This document shows, piece after piece, positions 25,101 to 33,845 of a stretch of DNA of 64,000 nt. Below the pieces are notes generated by a model that searched no databases, had not been told where the DNA came from, and saw nothing but the letters and a program-made list of their open reading frames with translations. The stretch comes from Eublepharis macularius (taxonomy: Eukaryota > Chordata > Lepidosauria > Squamata > Eublepharidae). The translations under genes were made by a program, and so were the position numbers. The stretch's first letter is position 1. Every line of letters begins with the position of its first letter. The stretch covers positions 21,410,001-21,474,000 of the forward strand of contig NC_072801.1 in the NCBI RefSeq assembly GCF_028583425.1. The letters are read 5' to 3'.

Positions 25101-26482
25101 CCTACTGCTGCTGCACTGCTTCTTTCCAACAGAGGTGGCCCAGTCAAGGTGTGTGCGTGTGTGTGTGTGTGTGTGAGAGAGAGAGCAATTTAAGGGATTG
25201 TTAAGGACTACAGAGTAGGAACCAGATGGATCTTTGCTTTCTGCCATTTCTTGGCCAGAAATACCAGAGCCTTTTGTCAGACAAGACCATGTTGAGCATA
25301 AACATATCAGTGGTCTGACTTATTATGCAGAACTTTGCATTTGTAATCTTTTGAGCTGTTCCTGTTTTCCAGAAAGAATTCCCAAACCCTTTGGAACGTA
25401 AAGCATGCCAAATAAGCAAGTTCATCAGTGGCCTGTTTTGTTTTGTTTTTTAATGATAGAATTAGAACAGATCTGTTTTGAGCGCATGCAGTGGCCCTGG
25501 TCCTTGAGGTCCTTGGTGTTTTGGTATGGGAGTTCATTTTTTGATTCAGCTGAGCAATGTTGTTTGCACTTTTGCTAGAAAGTGCTGATTAGATAATATT
25601 CTTTGCTTGGTTTTTATTAATAAAGGCCAGTGTTTCAGATAAGGCATAGCTTTCTTGGTGTCCTGAACAGTGACATTGAAGTGTGTGATTGGGACAGTTG
25701 TGCCTGGGAGACTTCCATGTGTGCCCCTTGAGGCGGGATTTCAGCCATAGGAGAGAATCATTACGGTACCGTAAACGTTTTGAGAGGAAAAGTATAAGTC
25801 CCAGGGTATTCCTCCCCTTTGGGAAGCTATTATGACACAGCCCACACTGGCTGCAGGCAGGCATCATGATAACCATGGTTGTGCAGCAAACACTGGTTAA
25901 TCTAGCAGACTGGCAGTGCAGTCTTAAGCACAGTTACACCCTTCTAATCCTGTTGACTTCAGCAGACTTGGTTGGGCATAACTGAGTTTAGGATTGTACT
26001 GTAATTGAGAATTTCTGGTTTGCCTTCAGCAGGTAGAAACTCTTCTAAATCCTGCTGTTTCTGTGACTGCAAAGGACCTGTGCTGCTCCGCAAACGGGTT
26101 TGTGAATTCATATGTTGCAGCACACCATCTATGGTAACCAGGCCCTAATTTGAGATTCTGCTTTGAGCCCAACTTGTTGGACTGTTTGCTCTCCGATCTC
26201 ATAACTGACACTGAAGTTTGGTCACACCAGGGTTTACTGTGAAGTCTGAATGCAGCCATTGAGGTTAAGCCGAGTTGCTCCTCCCAAAACAACTCTGTTG
26301 TTTCAAGACTCTTCCCTTATTTTTATGGAACTTGCATAGGAAAATTTCCCTGGGAAGTAAACCCAAAGGTGATACTTTTGTCTCAAGGGGCTCCTTGTGA
26401 AAGTAAAACATCCGCGTACTTTCCAGACTGACAGTTTTGTTTCTTTTTCACAGGAAGCAGCGAAGATGGAGAGAGAGACTAG
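1036..26482 (+). CDS. LMTK2: LMTK2, lemur tyrosine kinase 2 (partial: kinase domain to stop)
   Basis: Eleven coding exons join without a frame break: 1036-1109, 2214-2332, 3783-3870, 12134-12267, 14311-14395, 15449-15570, 16535-16684, 17806-20668, 23276-23411, 24592-24840, 26454-26482. They give 1348 residues; the human protein has about 1500, so the signal/transmembrane part is upstream of the window. Visible: glycine loop GNGWFG, lysine in VVVKELK, catalytic loop HGDLALRNC, DYG in place of DFG, WTAPELV, then a long acidic tail with an RVxF-type PP1 docking site (KAVTF) and the conserved C-terminus. Known of the family: despite the name it is a Ser/Thr kinase (KPI-2/BREK) anchored in endosomal membranes; it binds PP1 catalytic subunit, myosin VI and the Cdk5 activator p35. 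All introns are GT-AG except the last, which is GC-AG. Identification by recall of the human sequence is very secure. Confidence 0.97.
1110..2213 (+). other. LMTK2 intron without recognised genes
   Basis: Contains a short CA repeat near 1229-1242 and a purine/pyrimidine-mixed AT-rich stretch. I see no interspersed repeat or RNA gene that I can name. Confidence 0.6.
2214..2332 (+). CDS. LMTK2: LMTK2 exon: kinase N-lobe with ATP-binding lysine
   Basis: Acceptor TTTCAG, donor GTGAGT. Encodes [20 protein letters not shown] and onward to GEPYF, with the N-lobe lysine in VVVKELK. Ends two bases into a Phe codon that the next exon completes. Confidence 0.96.
2615..2940 (+). mobile_element. Sauria-type tRNA-derived SINE with perfect 11-bp target duplication
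   Basis: Element 2626-2929. The head resembles a tRNA (GGCGCGGAGTGGTAAGC, B-box-like GAGTTCGATCCC). It is followed by a body with AAGGTTGACTCAGCCTTC and GGAAGGCAATGGCAAACCAC and a tail of TTTACC repeats. The flanks TATGCAAGGGC at 2615-2625 and 2930-2940 are identical. Not a functional tRNA gene. The family name is from memory of squamate SINEs. Confidence 0.8.
3285..3350 (+). repeat. Fragment of Penelope-type terminal repeat
   Basis: Contains AAGTGTAGCCTTGTTAGTCT and GTTGTAGCAAAAATAAAA, close to the block at 12597-12628 (GTTAGCCGTGTTAGTCTGTA, GTAGCAAAATCAAA). Short and decayed. Confidence 0.45.
3783..3870 (+). CDS. LMTK2: LMTK2 exon: hinge region of kinase
   Basis: Acceptor CTTTACAG, donor GTAAGT. 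Encodes [20 protein letters not shown] followed by LLVFEFCDL, the N-lobe to hinge region. Ends on a codon boundary and is followed by an 8.3-kb intron. Confidence 0.96.
5432..5868 (+). mobile_element. CORE-SINE (MIR-like) interrupted by a second SINE
   Basis: Left part 5432 to about 5567: tRNA-like head with GGTTAGAATGTCAGGCTGGA and GATTCAAATCC, then GGGCCAGTCACTCTCAGCC. Right part about 5779-5868 resumes the same element: TTGTTGCGAGGATAAAATGG and AAAGGCAGAATAAAATCA. The break falls inside the conserved core (before GTTGTTGTGAGG), where the second SINE sits. Confidence 0.7.
5568..5778 (+). mobile_element. tRNA-headed SINE ('type B') nested in a CORE-SINE
   Basis: Head GGGGCTGTGGCTTGGTGGAA, CTGCTTTGCATGCAGAAGGT and B-box-like GGTCCAATCC. 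Body ACCCTGGAGAGCTACTGCCA; end CTTGATGGACCAGTGGTCTG, ATTCAGTATAAGGATGCTTC. The same family recurs at 23659-23866 (+), 34843-35054 (-) and 60228-60435 (-). Confidence 0.72.
6696..6917 (+). mobile_element. CORE-SINE (MIR-like)
   Basis: tRNA-like head with TAGAGTGTTGGACTGGGATC and GGTTTCGAATCCCC. Then GCTGGGTCGCCTTG, CCTCATAGGGCTGTTATGGT, and a tail AAGTAAATAAATGC. Confidence 0.7.
9105..9154. repeat. Compound CA / CG microsatellite
   Basis: Alternating purine-pyrimidine tract made of CA runs broken twice by ATGCGCGC blocks. Intronic. Sequences of this kind can adopt Z-DNA. Confidence 0.85.
11344..11557 (+). mobile_element. 5S-rRNA-headed SINE
   Basis: The head resembles 5S rRNA: GAAGCTAAGCAGAATCAGAT, CTTAGTACCTGGATGGGG. 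Body: GACAGAGGCAGGCAGTGACA, AACCACCTCTGTTCATCTCC, GGGGTTACCATAAGTCAGCT, CAACTTGGCAGCAC. Three other copies lie in the window. Not a 5S gene, since only the internal promoter-like part is kept. Confidence 0.78.
12134..12267 (+). CDS. LMTK2: LMTK2 exon: kinase C-lobe up to catalytic loop
   Basis: Acceptor TTTTTACAG, donor GTATGA. Encodes [20 protein letters not shown] through MHKQNFVH. The last two bases GG join the next exon's T to make the Gly of the H-G-D catalytic motif. Confidence 0.96.
12592..12840. repeat. Long inverted repeat made of Penelope-type termini
   Basis: Left arm 12618-12722 and right arm 12733-12840 are near-perfect inverted copies, separated by 10 bases (CAAATACAGA). I count one substitution and two small indels between the arms. 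Each arm contains GTCCAGTAGCACCTTTAAGA, GCATAAGCTTTCGAGAATCA and CAGATGCATGATACAAACTG. The outer two thirds match the terminus of the Penelope-like element at 1-80. The unit is preceded by TTAGCCGTGTTAGTCTGTAG. Confidence 0.85.
13155..13250 (+). mobile_element. L2/CR1-type LINE 3' tail fragment
   Basis: Reads TGCCTTGAGAAAGGTGGACT, GTAAATAACATAAATAAATC, the usual 3' end of CR1/L2 LINEs in reptiles. Short; family uncertain. Confidence 0.45.
13970..14070 (-). mobile_element. Decayed CORE-SINE fragment
   Basis: On plus: GAGACGGTGACTAGCTTGAG, ATCAGCAAGTGA, GAGTGGTGGTTTGAATCCAG, the reverse complement of the CORE-SINE core and tRNA-like B box. Decayed. Confidence 0.4.
14311..14395 (+). CDS. LMTK2: LMTK2 exon: catalytic loop and DYG motif
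   Basis: Acceptor TTTCCTCCAG, donor GTAAGT. Encodes [20 protein letters not shown] and GIGFSRYK. The usual DFG reads DYG, as in human LMTK2. Confidence 0.96.
14396..15448 (+). other. LMTK2 intron, nothing recognised
   Basis: AT-rich intron with homopolymer tracts and no repeat family that I can name. The open frame at 14810-15049 shows no known domain. Confidence 0.6.
15449..15570 (+). CDS. LMTK2: LMTK2 exon: activation segment, TAPE motif
   Basis: Acceptor TGTGTCAG, donor GTATGA. Encodes [20 protein letters not shown] followed by [20 protein letters not shown]. Ends inside the Trp codon completed by the next exon. Confidence 0.96.
15955..16212 (-). mobile_element. Bov-B (RTE-clade) LINE fragment, end of the ORF
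   Basis: Read on the minus strand it matches the C-terminal stretch of Bov-B ORF2: a block like LFGHIMRRQDSLEKTI, then a lysine/arginine-rich R-W-I-D-S part, then the terminal SHKSEATS-like region. On plus the landmarks are GTCGCTTCTGACTTATGGTG, AATGACCTCCAAAATGTCCT, TCATGTTGGGTCTTCCACTT and CTTCTCATGATGTAACCAAA. Decayed. Confidence 0.65.
16535..16684 (+). CDS. LMTK2: LMTK2 exon: kinase C-lobe
   Basis: Acceptor CTTTCCCAG, donor GTAAGG. Encodes [20 protein letters not shown] through LEQPYSDR. Both ends split a Trp codon. Confidence 0.96.
16780..16868 (-). mobile_element. Possible MIR/CORE-SINE fragment
   Basis: On plus: AATAACCCTGTGATAGGAGG, GGTTGAGTGGCTTGCCTAAG, ACCACCCAGTGAG. This resembles the antisense MIR core. 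Confidence 0.4.
16928..17520 (-). mobile_element. 5'-truncated L1 with perfect 16-bp target duplication
   Basis: Body 16944-17504. The flanks AAGGGTAAACTAACTT at 16928-16943 and 17505-17520 are identical. The minus strand codes an L1 ORF2 C-terminus: [35 protein letters not shown], and further on [13 protein letters not shown] 3'UTR follows, and an A-rich tail (seen as TTTATTTATTTATTTTATT on plus). A typical 5'-truncated LINE-1 insertion of about 560 bp. Confidence 0.85.
17545..17703. repeat. Penelope-type terminal repeat, inverted arrangement, decayed
   Basis: Starts GGGTAGCTGTGTTGGTCTGC and ends AAATCTTGTTGGTCTTGAGG, GTGCGACTGGACTCAAA. These correspond to the outer part and terminus of the unit at 12592-12840. 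The inner part has an AAGCTTAAGCTT-rich partial palindrome. Confidence 0.55.
17806..20668 (+). CDS. LMTK2: LMTK2 giant exon: end of kinase domain and long acidic tail
   Basis: Acceptor CCTTGTAG, donor GTAACT. The 2863-base exon (954 codons) closes the kinase domain ([20 protein letters not shown]) and carries most of the regulatory tail, including [43 protein letters not shown], the acidic run [15 protein letters not shown] and the PP1-docking motif KAVTF at 20621-20635. The open frame extends back to 17783, but the conserved protein starts only after the acceptor, so the ATG at 17783 is intronic. Confidence 0.97.
20669..23275 (+). other. LMTK2 intron
   Basis: Apart from the CORE-SINE at 22540-22762, I see no feature that I can name. 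The open frame 22804-23019 has no known domain. Confidence 0.55.
22540..22762 (-). mobile_element. CORE-SINE (MIR-like)
   Basis: Antisense copy. On plus: TCCTCACAGCAACCCTGTCA, GCAAGGTCACCCAGCAAGCT, GGGGATTTGAACCTAAGTCT, CACTCTAACCGCTACGCCAC, i.e. the core followed by tRNA-like B and A boxes in reverse. Confidence 0.75.
23276..23411 (+). CDS. LMTK2: LMTK2 exon: C-terminal tail
   Basis: Acceptor TTTTTAAG, donor GTACTG. Encodes [20 protein letters not shown] through NSESSTDEE, matching the ETPTKELG and [10 protein letters not shown] blocks of human LMTK2. Ends one base into a Gly codon. Confidence 0.95.
23659..23866 (+). mobile_element. tRNA-headed SINE, type B
   Basis: GAAGAGCTGTGGCTCAGTGG, TAGAGCATCTGC, GGTCCCAGGTTCAATCCTCG; body ACCCTGGAGAGCTGCTTCCA; end CTTGATGGACCAAGGGTCTG, ATTCAGTATAAGGCCGCTTC. 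The best preserved copy of this family here. Confidence 0.78.
24592..24840 (+). CDS. LMTK2: LMTK2 exon: C-terminal tail, followed by a GC donor
   Basis: Acceptor TGTTTTAG. Encodes [20 protein letters not shown] through [20 protein letters not shown]. The exon ends at GGGAG and is followed by GCAAGT, a GC-type donor. Splicing there joins to GA-AGC-AGC and restores the conserved ending [10 protein letters not shown]. The nearby GT at 24845 would put the last exon out of frame. Confidence 0.92.
25148..25187. repeat. (TG)n(GA)n microsatellite
   Basis: Run of GTGTGTGCGTGTGTGTGTGT followed by GAGAGAGAGA in the last LMTK2 intron. Confidence 0.9.
25914..26001. mobile_element. Palindromic miniature element (MITE-like)
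   Basis: The ends are inverted copies: CAGTGCAGTCTTAAGCACAG at the left and GAGTTTAGGATTGTACTG at the right. The whole 88-base unit can fold on itself. It resembles a common squamate MITE with CAGTGCAATCCTAAG termini. No clear target duplication. Confidence 0.55.
26454..26482 (+). CDS. LMTK2: LMTK2 last coding exon and stop
   Basis: Acceptor TTTTTCACAG. Codes only SSEDGERD after a split Gly codon, then TAG at 26480-26482. The human protein ends SSEDGEKD. Confidence 0.94.
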
Positions 26483-29170
26483 GCACCGAATGCATGCAGA
26501 CATGCTTGTGAAGACATCGGGGAGGGGCGATGGCCTGGTAGCCGACTTGAAAAGGTGCGCATCCAAAAACCGAAGCAGGTGTGCCGAAGTTTAGCAGTCG
26601 AGCAGTTGGCAAGCACTGGAAGGCTGATCAGGACCTGAATTGTGGAAGGCGAATGGTATTCTTGTTGTGTGTTGTTTTTGAAACTGGTGCATTTTGCGTT
26701 TCCTTAACAAAAAAAAAAAAGATTGCTCTGTGCTGTCCCTCCCCCCAGTGCACTCCCAGTACTTGAAGTATTCTACATAAAAAAAAGTTATGAAATATGT
26801 AAAATGGTTTATGTTTATGGTCTGGTTTATATATAGGATTGTACCATACCCTTTTTTATCCATGTATTATCTGTATGAATGTGTAAAATTGTACATAGCT
26901 GAGCAGCAGGTGGCTGTGTCACTTGAAACGCTGGGACTGAACGCTGTTGTATAGCAAGCCATATTTCTGAGAATTCACCCGCTACTTAACTGCAGATGCC
27001 TATAGGCAATCCTTCCCAAGTCCCTCTGCATTGTATAAAACCTTTTCTTTTTTTTGCTTCTTGGTTGCTTTGGCCCATTGAACTGAGCTCCCTTTATACT
27101 TCTTCTGATCCTGTTTTGGACAACACACTTATCAGAACATTCGGAGCTTGAGTCTTCCTTTTTTAAATAATTTCTAGACTTGTATGTGATGGTATGGTTT
27201 CTCCTGAAGCCAGCCACTGTCCTTTTTTTTTGAGATGTATTCCCATTTTGGAAGTATGGAGTTTGATGTATTGGCCATGGTTGTGCTTGGCAAAAAGAGA
27301 AAAATGTGGTGGTGTTTTTTCAAAAGAAGTCTGAGACCCTGGAATCCTTTCAAGTATGTTGGCTTCACTCCAGGTGGCCCAAGTTTTACTGGCTGACTCC
27401 TGATAAATTGCTTCTCTCCTCTTCTGGGATCTAACTGGGAATCAGTCTAACTGGGAGGAGGTGATTGAGTTGGCTTCATGCAATTGCTTTTCTTTTATGA
27501 AAGCCTGACTTCAAAAGATCAAGAAGCTCAGTTATGGGGCTGACTGTGCTGGCTGGTTTTATTACGTGGTTTTCAGTATGGGCCAGGGGCTCTCATGCCT
27601 CCTTAAGGATGAGAGAGGCAGCTTACGAGTTAGTGGGCACTGCCTGCTTTGTTATACTCAGATCTTTTAGCAGGCTGTTTTGATGGGCTTTTCTAGAGCT
27701 CCACAGCACTGAGGGAAAAGATGCTCTCACTTGGTTTGTGGAATAGGAAAGGCCCAGTGTGGCATACACTCCTTGATTGTGCACTGCATATATGTATGTC
27801 CCTCTCTCAGTAAAAGGCGCATATCTGAAAATGAAGCATTTGAGTTGTAAAATAGCTTGTGTCTCCTGAGCTTTGGCAAAGGAAGAAATTTTAAAACTGG
27901 GGGGCCCTTTTTGAAAGCTATCTTGCTGTCTTTACATAGCTTTGGGTCTGACTGAACTTCTGTGAATCTTGGTAGCTTAAAATGTTTTAAACCGTATTCC
28001 CCCCTCCTCTCCTCATCCCCTTCCGCTGTGAAGACTACAGGAAGGGTGAAATCAAGTCCACTAATATTGCCAAATGGTCATGCTGCTGATATGCTAGGAG
28101 CTGCGCTTCACAAGGAACTCAGGCCCTGTAAAAATGGTATCTGCTGAAGCAGCCTGTGCCCTCTGCTTGCCAACCTACTTGTATGCAGTGCACTTAGGTT
28201 GTCCTGTCCTCCAGTGATTGTTTTTGAAAGTGCCAGTGTTGCCGTGCATTGAATTCTCTTTTTTAAAAACACAAGCTGTTGTTTTGGTGGTGGCCTCTTG
28301 AAATCTTTGCTCAGCTCTTCAGTGGGCTTGGAGACCTTGCGCAGATGGCCAGTCCATCTCTCTTCCCAGCTTGTTCACAGTGTGATAAATGTTAAAAGCA
28401 GAATACAGGCTGAGAATGAAAAGCTTGCAACAATCTGTGGAGGTGTAGAGCAGGTCTGGATCTTTGTAGACCATTATTTTAAAATGTAGTTTATTATGGG
28501 ATTAGATGAGATGAATTTATCTGCAGAAATTTAATGTTTGCATTTTACACTTTGGGATTTTCTCCAGAGATGGGTATTCCCTCTCCCACTTTTTTAAAAA
28601 AACATTGAGTGTATCATGCCACAGAAGGGAACATCTGTTCCTTTATCCCAGGCCTGAAATCATACCGACATCCTGGTGCCCCCCCCCCCGAAGATTATCA
28701 AATATCTGGTGCAGTACATGGTTTTGAAGATGGCTTGTGGAGGGTGTTACAATGTGGGACTGGAGTGCACACACATAGTGCTTCTCGCAAAAGGTTTGTG
28801 TGACTTTAAGCAACCTTGAGGTTTTTTAAAAGTTCACCCCATGTTGCTGGGGACTCCAACACGGGATTAGCCTTTATGTGAATGGTGAATTCGGACTTTT
28901 GAGGCTTGCTGTCTCAGGGAGCATCCAGAGAGCCCAGTGTGCTAAATTGCGCCTTGTTAGCAAGACAAGTATTCCAGCATGCCTTCTGCTGCAGTGTGGC
29001 TGAGGAGGAATCCCCCTACTAGGGGTAAGGAAGGATGAGGCCTTGAACCATGTATAGCCCAGTTTTAACGTGTTTTCACTGGCTCTCTAATTCACAGATC
29101 TGGCTTAGAAGTCTCATTTCTTTAATAGTTACTTGAAGACAGTTTTTAAAAAACAATCGAGGAGGTGGAT

Positions 29171-29203
29171 TTGTGTGTGTGCGAGTGAGAGAGAGAGAGA
29201 GAG
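29171..29203. repeat. GT/GA simple repeat
   Basis: TTGTGTGTGTGCGAGTGAGA followed by a GA run, inside the LMTK2 3'UTR. Confidence 0.8.
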
Positions 29204-30776
29204 AATTTGAGCAGATAATCTAGTTTGTAAGGGGTGCACTGTTTGTGTACTGTTCCAGGTGTGCAGGTCCCAAGATCAGCGTGTTGGAATCTTACCCTTC
29301 TGTTGCTGCTGCTACATAAGCTAGGCTTGGGGCTTTCTCTTTCTCTCTCTGCTTTTTAACGGTTGTATGATAGCAGCAATTTAGCCAGTGAAGCCGTTTC
29401 CAACACTGTGGATCAATTGCTTGGGAAAGCTTTGCCTGCTAAAGGACTGTTGATCACACTGAAGACCCTGGAGTTCTGCTTTCAAAATGTCAGCTGCCCT
29501 AGCATCGGTTGTCTCTTTTGGCGCAGTTGGAGTATGTAAGGAACTAGAGGGGAGGGTGTTACTTGGGGAAGGGAAGAGGAAGTTAGTACTTGTGTCCCCT
29601 TATGTTAAATCATACGGCTAAATTAGCAATGCTGCTGCCTCAGGGAACCTGCGGTGCAGTGGCTCTGGCTACCGCTCCCTTGCAGAGAAGAGGTGGGGGA
29701 CTTAGAGTAAGCAGAGCAGACCTGATCTGCTTTGTAAGTGACCGACGATGGTTTCACTTGCCTCTGTTTGGAGCTTGGTAGCTGAGAGATCCTTAGGATT
29801 AGGTGGAAAGATGGAAGTTCACAGCTTTTTAAAGGACAGTTGGTTGAAGCAAGTCTGTCATTTTGTAACGAGAAGCCAAACCAAGAACAATAAGGATTTT
29901 TGCTTGTTTAAAACATTTTCCCAAACCTTTTTATAATGGGGGTGGGGGTGGGGGACAAAGAAGATGAAAGCCACTACAGCAGTGGACAGAGTTCTCTTTT
30001 AATCCTTGGGGGAGCAACTAGTGAGAGCCATTGAAGACAATTTTTTTTAAAAAAACAAATCAGTATTTTATATTGTGATTTATACATGCAGTTCTGATTT
30101 GATTTTTTTAAAGACAGAGTGAGAGAGATTGAGGACTGGTTAGCTGCTTTGGGAAGAGAAAGCTATTAAGCACTCATCTAAAATGTCATTGGAGGGAAAA
30201 TGGCTATTTGGGTGGGAAGTTGGGATTGGAAAAATAATTAGCCTTATAAGAAATAGCCTTAAAAAGAAGAATGGAGTGTACAAAATTAACTTCAGCTTTA
30301 AGTTGTATAAAATCCTTTAAAAATCAAATCTTTGCTAAGGAGGAAATTGTAGAGGAGAATTTAAGACTGAGCATATAAATACACTAAGTGTTCAATGCCA
30401 CCAGCCTGTTTTTTTAAATTAAACTTGAATGCGGTTAAGATGTCTACTTCCGTTTTATTAAAATTGTTTGATCTTGCACAGTGGTTAAGGTGTAACCTAA
30501 TGGTAAATGGTACCGTTGTATGTGTATATACAAGGTTTTACTCTTATTTGTAAATGAGGAAATTTATGTAAACAACCACAAGGGAGAGGTTTTCCTATTG
30601 CAATTTAATACAGGTATGAGGTTTATGGCAATATCACAGTTAAAGAAAATTTCAGGTTGAATTTGTCTTTAAATTGTGTACATCGAAAAAATGTAATATT
30701 TCTACTGTACATTGATCATGCATAGTGTGATTCAGACTGCTTGTAATTTAAAAAACAAACCTTATTTAATATTCAA

Positions 30777-30787
30777 AATAAAATAAA
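30777..30787 (+). terminator. LMTK2: Tandem AATAAA poly(A) signals of LMTK2
   Basis: Two overlapping canonical AATAAA hexamers in an AT-rich end zone 4.3 kb after the LMTK2 stop codon. Best candidate for the transcript's 3' end. Confidence 0.65.
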
Positions 30788-30810
30788 GGTATATATTTAT
30801 AAATTCAGTA

Positions 30811-33800
30811 TCTTTATACATTAATTCTGCTACCTGGTCCTAAGGATTTGCTGTAGTGCTATTGGTGGTAATGCCATGTTTTGTAAGGAGGTGCCTGTAT
30901 GGTTGTGGCGATTAGCTTGTTGCATCCTTGGCACTTTTATAGTGCTGGTGGTTTAAAATATTGTTAAGCTTCTGTGCCAGTGCAGCGAGGATGAGAAAAA
31001 TGGCTTCTTGTGTGCCAACAAAACTTGGTCATGGAAAGGGCATTGCAGGTGCAAATAAAACTAACTAGATGAACAGGTTTTGAGACTCAGTTGTGGATGA
31101 AGTAGAATGCATTGATTTCCCCCATTCTGCTTCTTCCCATGACGCTCTTCCTGTTTAGGTCAGACGGAGAACACAGCAGACGAGACCTTGATGGTTGCTC
31201 ACTTCTGAAGTTGCCCTTTGTGGACCAGGTTTTGTTCTTTGGGTCCAAACAACGTAATTATGGTTGGCCTGGCTTCACAGCTTTTCAATCAAAGCTCTGT
31301 TGCATCAATCACAAGTCTTTGCTATGCTTTCTGGAGGCACAAATTTGTATACCAGAGGTAAAGACTTTTAAAAGACCACAGTTAGATGGATCGATCTCCA
31401 AAACAAAGGAGCAGCTTCCTCCCTTCCCTTAGCTTCAAGATTCTCTGCAACTTTTGCAAACTGTTGCCTGTGGATCTGTATCTGTAAGAAGGAAACACAT
31501 TTTCTGAGTCTCATTAAAGACTCGTTGATTTAGTCTGTAAAACAACTTTTTTTGGCTCTTGATTCTCTGTGTAGCGTGGGAGTGAAATAGATATGTGCTT
31601 GATCTTCTGCTTCAGTTTTTCTGCATATGTAGTGGTTGTTGGTCTGTTGAGTAATCCTGTATTTTCCATCTAAGAATGCTGCTAGTGTTCCCGAGCATGG
31701 AAATGTAATCTGGTTTAGAGACTCACGCTTCCTTTCCAGGAACGTATAGCTAAATTTCATCTTGAATTTTTTGGCAGAAAATTGAAAGGTCTTGTATTGG
31801 AATTGCCAGGGGTACAGCTTTGGAAGAGCCTTCTTCCCTCAATTACAGGTTCTTTACCCTTTACTCTTTTCATACATGGAAAGGATATACAATCCACATA
31901 TGACAATAACATATTCATTTTTTCCCCTCTGCATGTATAGGCAGCATTGGAATTTCGGCTAGTCCAGTGCTAGAGAAACACTTGAAGGTGAATGTCACAG
32001 TTTGCAGACTTCATTTTTCTAGTAATGCTTTGTGTGCATGGGCTTTGTGTGCCCTGACCAGTGGAAACAATAATACACCAAGTAGTTATAAGGTCACTAG
32101 CCTCTCTCCTTGCGTAACGTGGGGGCAGGGGCAGTGCCAGGATCTGTCTTTTGTATAACCCGTGCCAAGCACCAGCCACATGGCAAAGCACAGTCCCCTG
32201 TGTCATAATCTCGCTACTGCCACACACACACACACACCCCCTTGGCTTATTTGCAAAAGACTTGTCCAAGCCAAACTCCACCTCTCTCATTTGCTGCCTG
32301 TGCATTAAAGTGACGTGTCCTAGCCCTGGTATAGCAGTCCACCAGAGAACAGGGAAGTCAAAAAAACTTGCTGTCTTGAATGCCAGTCGCTCACTCATCA
32401 GGCTTTTTCGTTCTGCTGCCTATGCCAGCTTAGACCAGTTAGAGATGCTGCTGGCAGTGGTTTCATCGCCAGGTAAGGCACTCACCTTGGTTTTTGCCTG
32501 AATCCATTAAAGTGCCCATAAGAAATTTCCCTGGCTTGGATGGTCCAGGCTAGCCAGAACTTGTCGGAGCTCGCAAGTGAAGCAGGGTCAGCCCTGGTTA
32601 GTACTTAGGAGATCAAGAATGTCTAGGACTGCTATGCAGAGGCAGGAACATCTCTTGCCTTTAAAACCCTCCGGGGTCACCATAAATCAGCTGCAATTTG
32701 ATGGCAAAAAAGGAAATAGCTGGTGGCAAAATGTCCACAGTTCATGGTGGTGCCCTGTGCATGAGAGCAATAGATCATGGAGGACCATTAATGGAAAATG
32801 TGTTTAGATTTATTTTTACTTTTTAGAAATCTATACCTTTTAAAAGACTAGTGTTCTTTTCTAGTATTCTGTTTCTTCAACTGAATCTGGTTTGGAATTC
32901 TAACTTTTTTAAAAACACGTTTTTGAAAAGTTACATTTTAATGCAAAGATGTAAGCTGATGGGAGAGCGTGGCTTCTCCTCCTGGAGCAAAATAATGTGA
33001 GTTAAAGAAGAAAGTAGCGACTGTGGGGAGAAGGGACTCGGAAGTTACCGAGATCCATACCCATAGTATGTAAGTATGGATTTATCTCTAGGTCCTATAC
33101 AGTTGGCAGTTTAGCTAACTTACAACTATACGTGGAGTCTGTCCTACCATACAGTTGGTGGCTTTCACGTATTGCATTGAAGTATGCACAAGGCCTAATG
33201 TGTGGAATGGCCCTAAGTGCTAGGCACAGGAGGGAAGTGTGGGTGAGCACACCCACAATTGTAACAGTAAGAAATTTGGGGTCCCTGTAGGCTATTTTAC
33301 TAGTAAGGTCTTTGGCCTCTTTATTATCTCTGTTAATTCATCCATCCAAAGGACTTGAATCTTGACACTCTTTTCAGGGCTGATCCAAAGACTTTTGTTG
33401 CCCCAAGCAAAGTATGCATCTTTGCCTGAGCGTGGCAGCCTGGGAAATTCTTTACTGTGCAATAAGTTTAAATCTTAAACTATGGCCCAGGGACCTTTTA
33501 GGGCAGTAGCTTACAGTGTTGTAGAGGAAATTGTGTTTGGCTATCTAATGAATTGATATTCAGGATAATTGATGAATTTATCATCTTTAAACGCTGCATA
33601 CTAAATTATAATACATTGCCAAGTTTAGTGTTCTGTGTACTTAAATACTGTTATCTACTGCAGGAAGAGGACCTCAAGGTTGTTTCCTCTCAGCATTACC
33701 ACTTTGTGATTCTAGCCAAGTGACTTGTGTTGAGGCTGGAATTCTGGCTCAGTCAACAACCTGTTTATGGTCTGCTCTTTAAAAAAAAGACATCTGGAGC

Positions 33801-33845
33801 CCAGAGCTAGTTTTAATAAGAAATAAAAGTGGTTTTACACCAACA
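30811..33845. other. LMTK2-BHLHA15 intergenic stretch
   Basis: About 3 kb. It holds a CA repeat (32219-32236) and a 5S-type SINE (32531-32714). No CpG island, obvious promoter or coding exon is visible. A non-coding first exon of BHLHA15, known in mammals, may lie here but I cannot point to it. The pyrimidine-rich CTGCTCTTT shortly before the ATG is only a weak acceptor candidate. Confidence 0.5.
32531..32714 (+). mobile_element. 5S-rRNA-headed SINE
   Basis: GATGGTCCAGGCTAGCCAGA, GAAGCAGGGTCAGCCCTGGT, TAGTACTTAGGAGATCAAG, then GCAGAGGCAGGAACATC, CCGGGGTCACCATAAATCAG, CTGCAATTTGATGGC. Confidence 0.78.

Larger units (their letters stand above)
26483..30810 (+). other. LMTK2: LMTK2 3' untranslated region (end approximate)
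   Basis: About 4.3 kb with no coding exon, beginning at the LMTK2 stop. It is AT-rich towards its end, with two overlapping AATAAA signals at 30777-30782 and 30782-30787, so cleavage is likely near 30800-30815. A 3'UTR of this size fits human LMTK2. I recognised no SINE or LINE inside it, in contrast to the introns. It holds a poly-C run near 28681 and a GT/GA simple repeat near 29171-29203. The 3' end is inferred. Confidence 0.75.
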
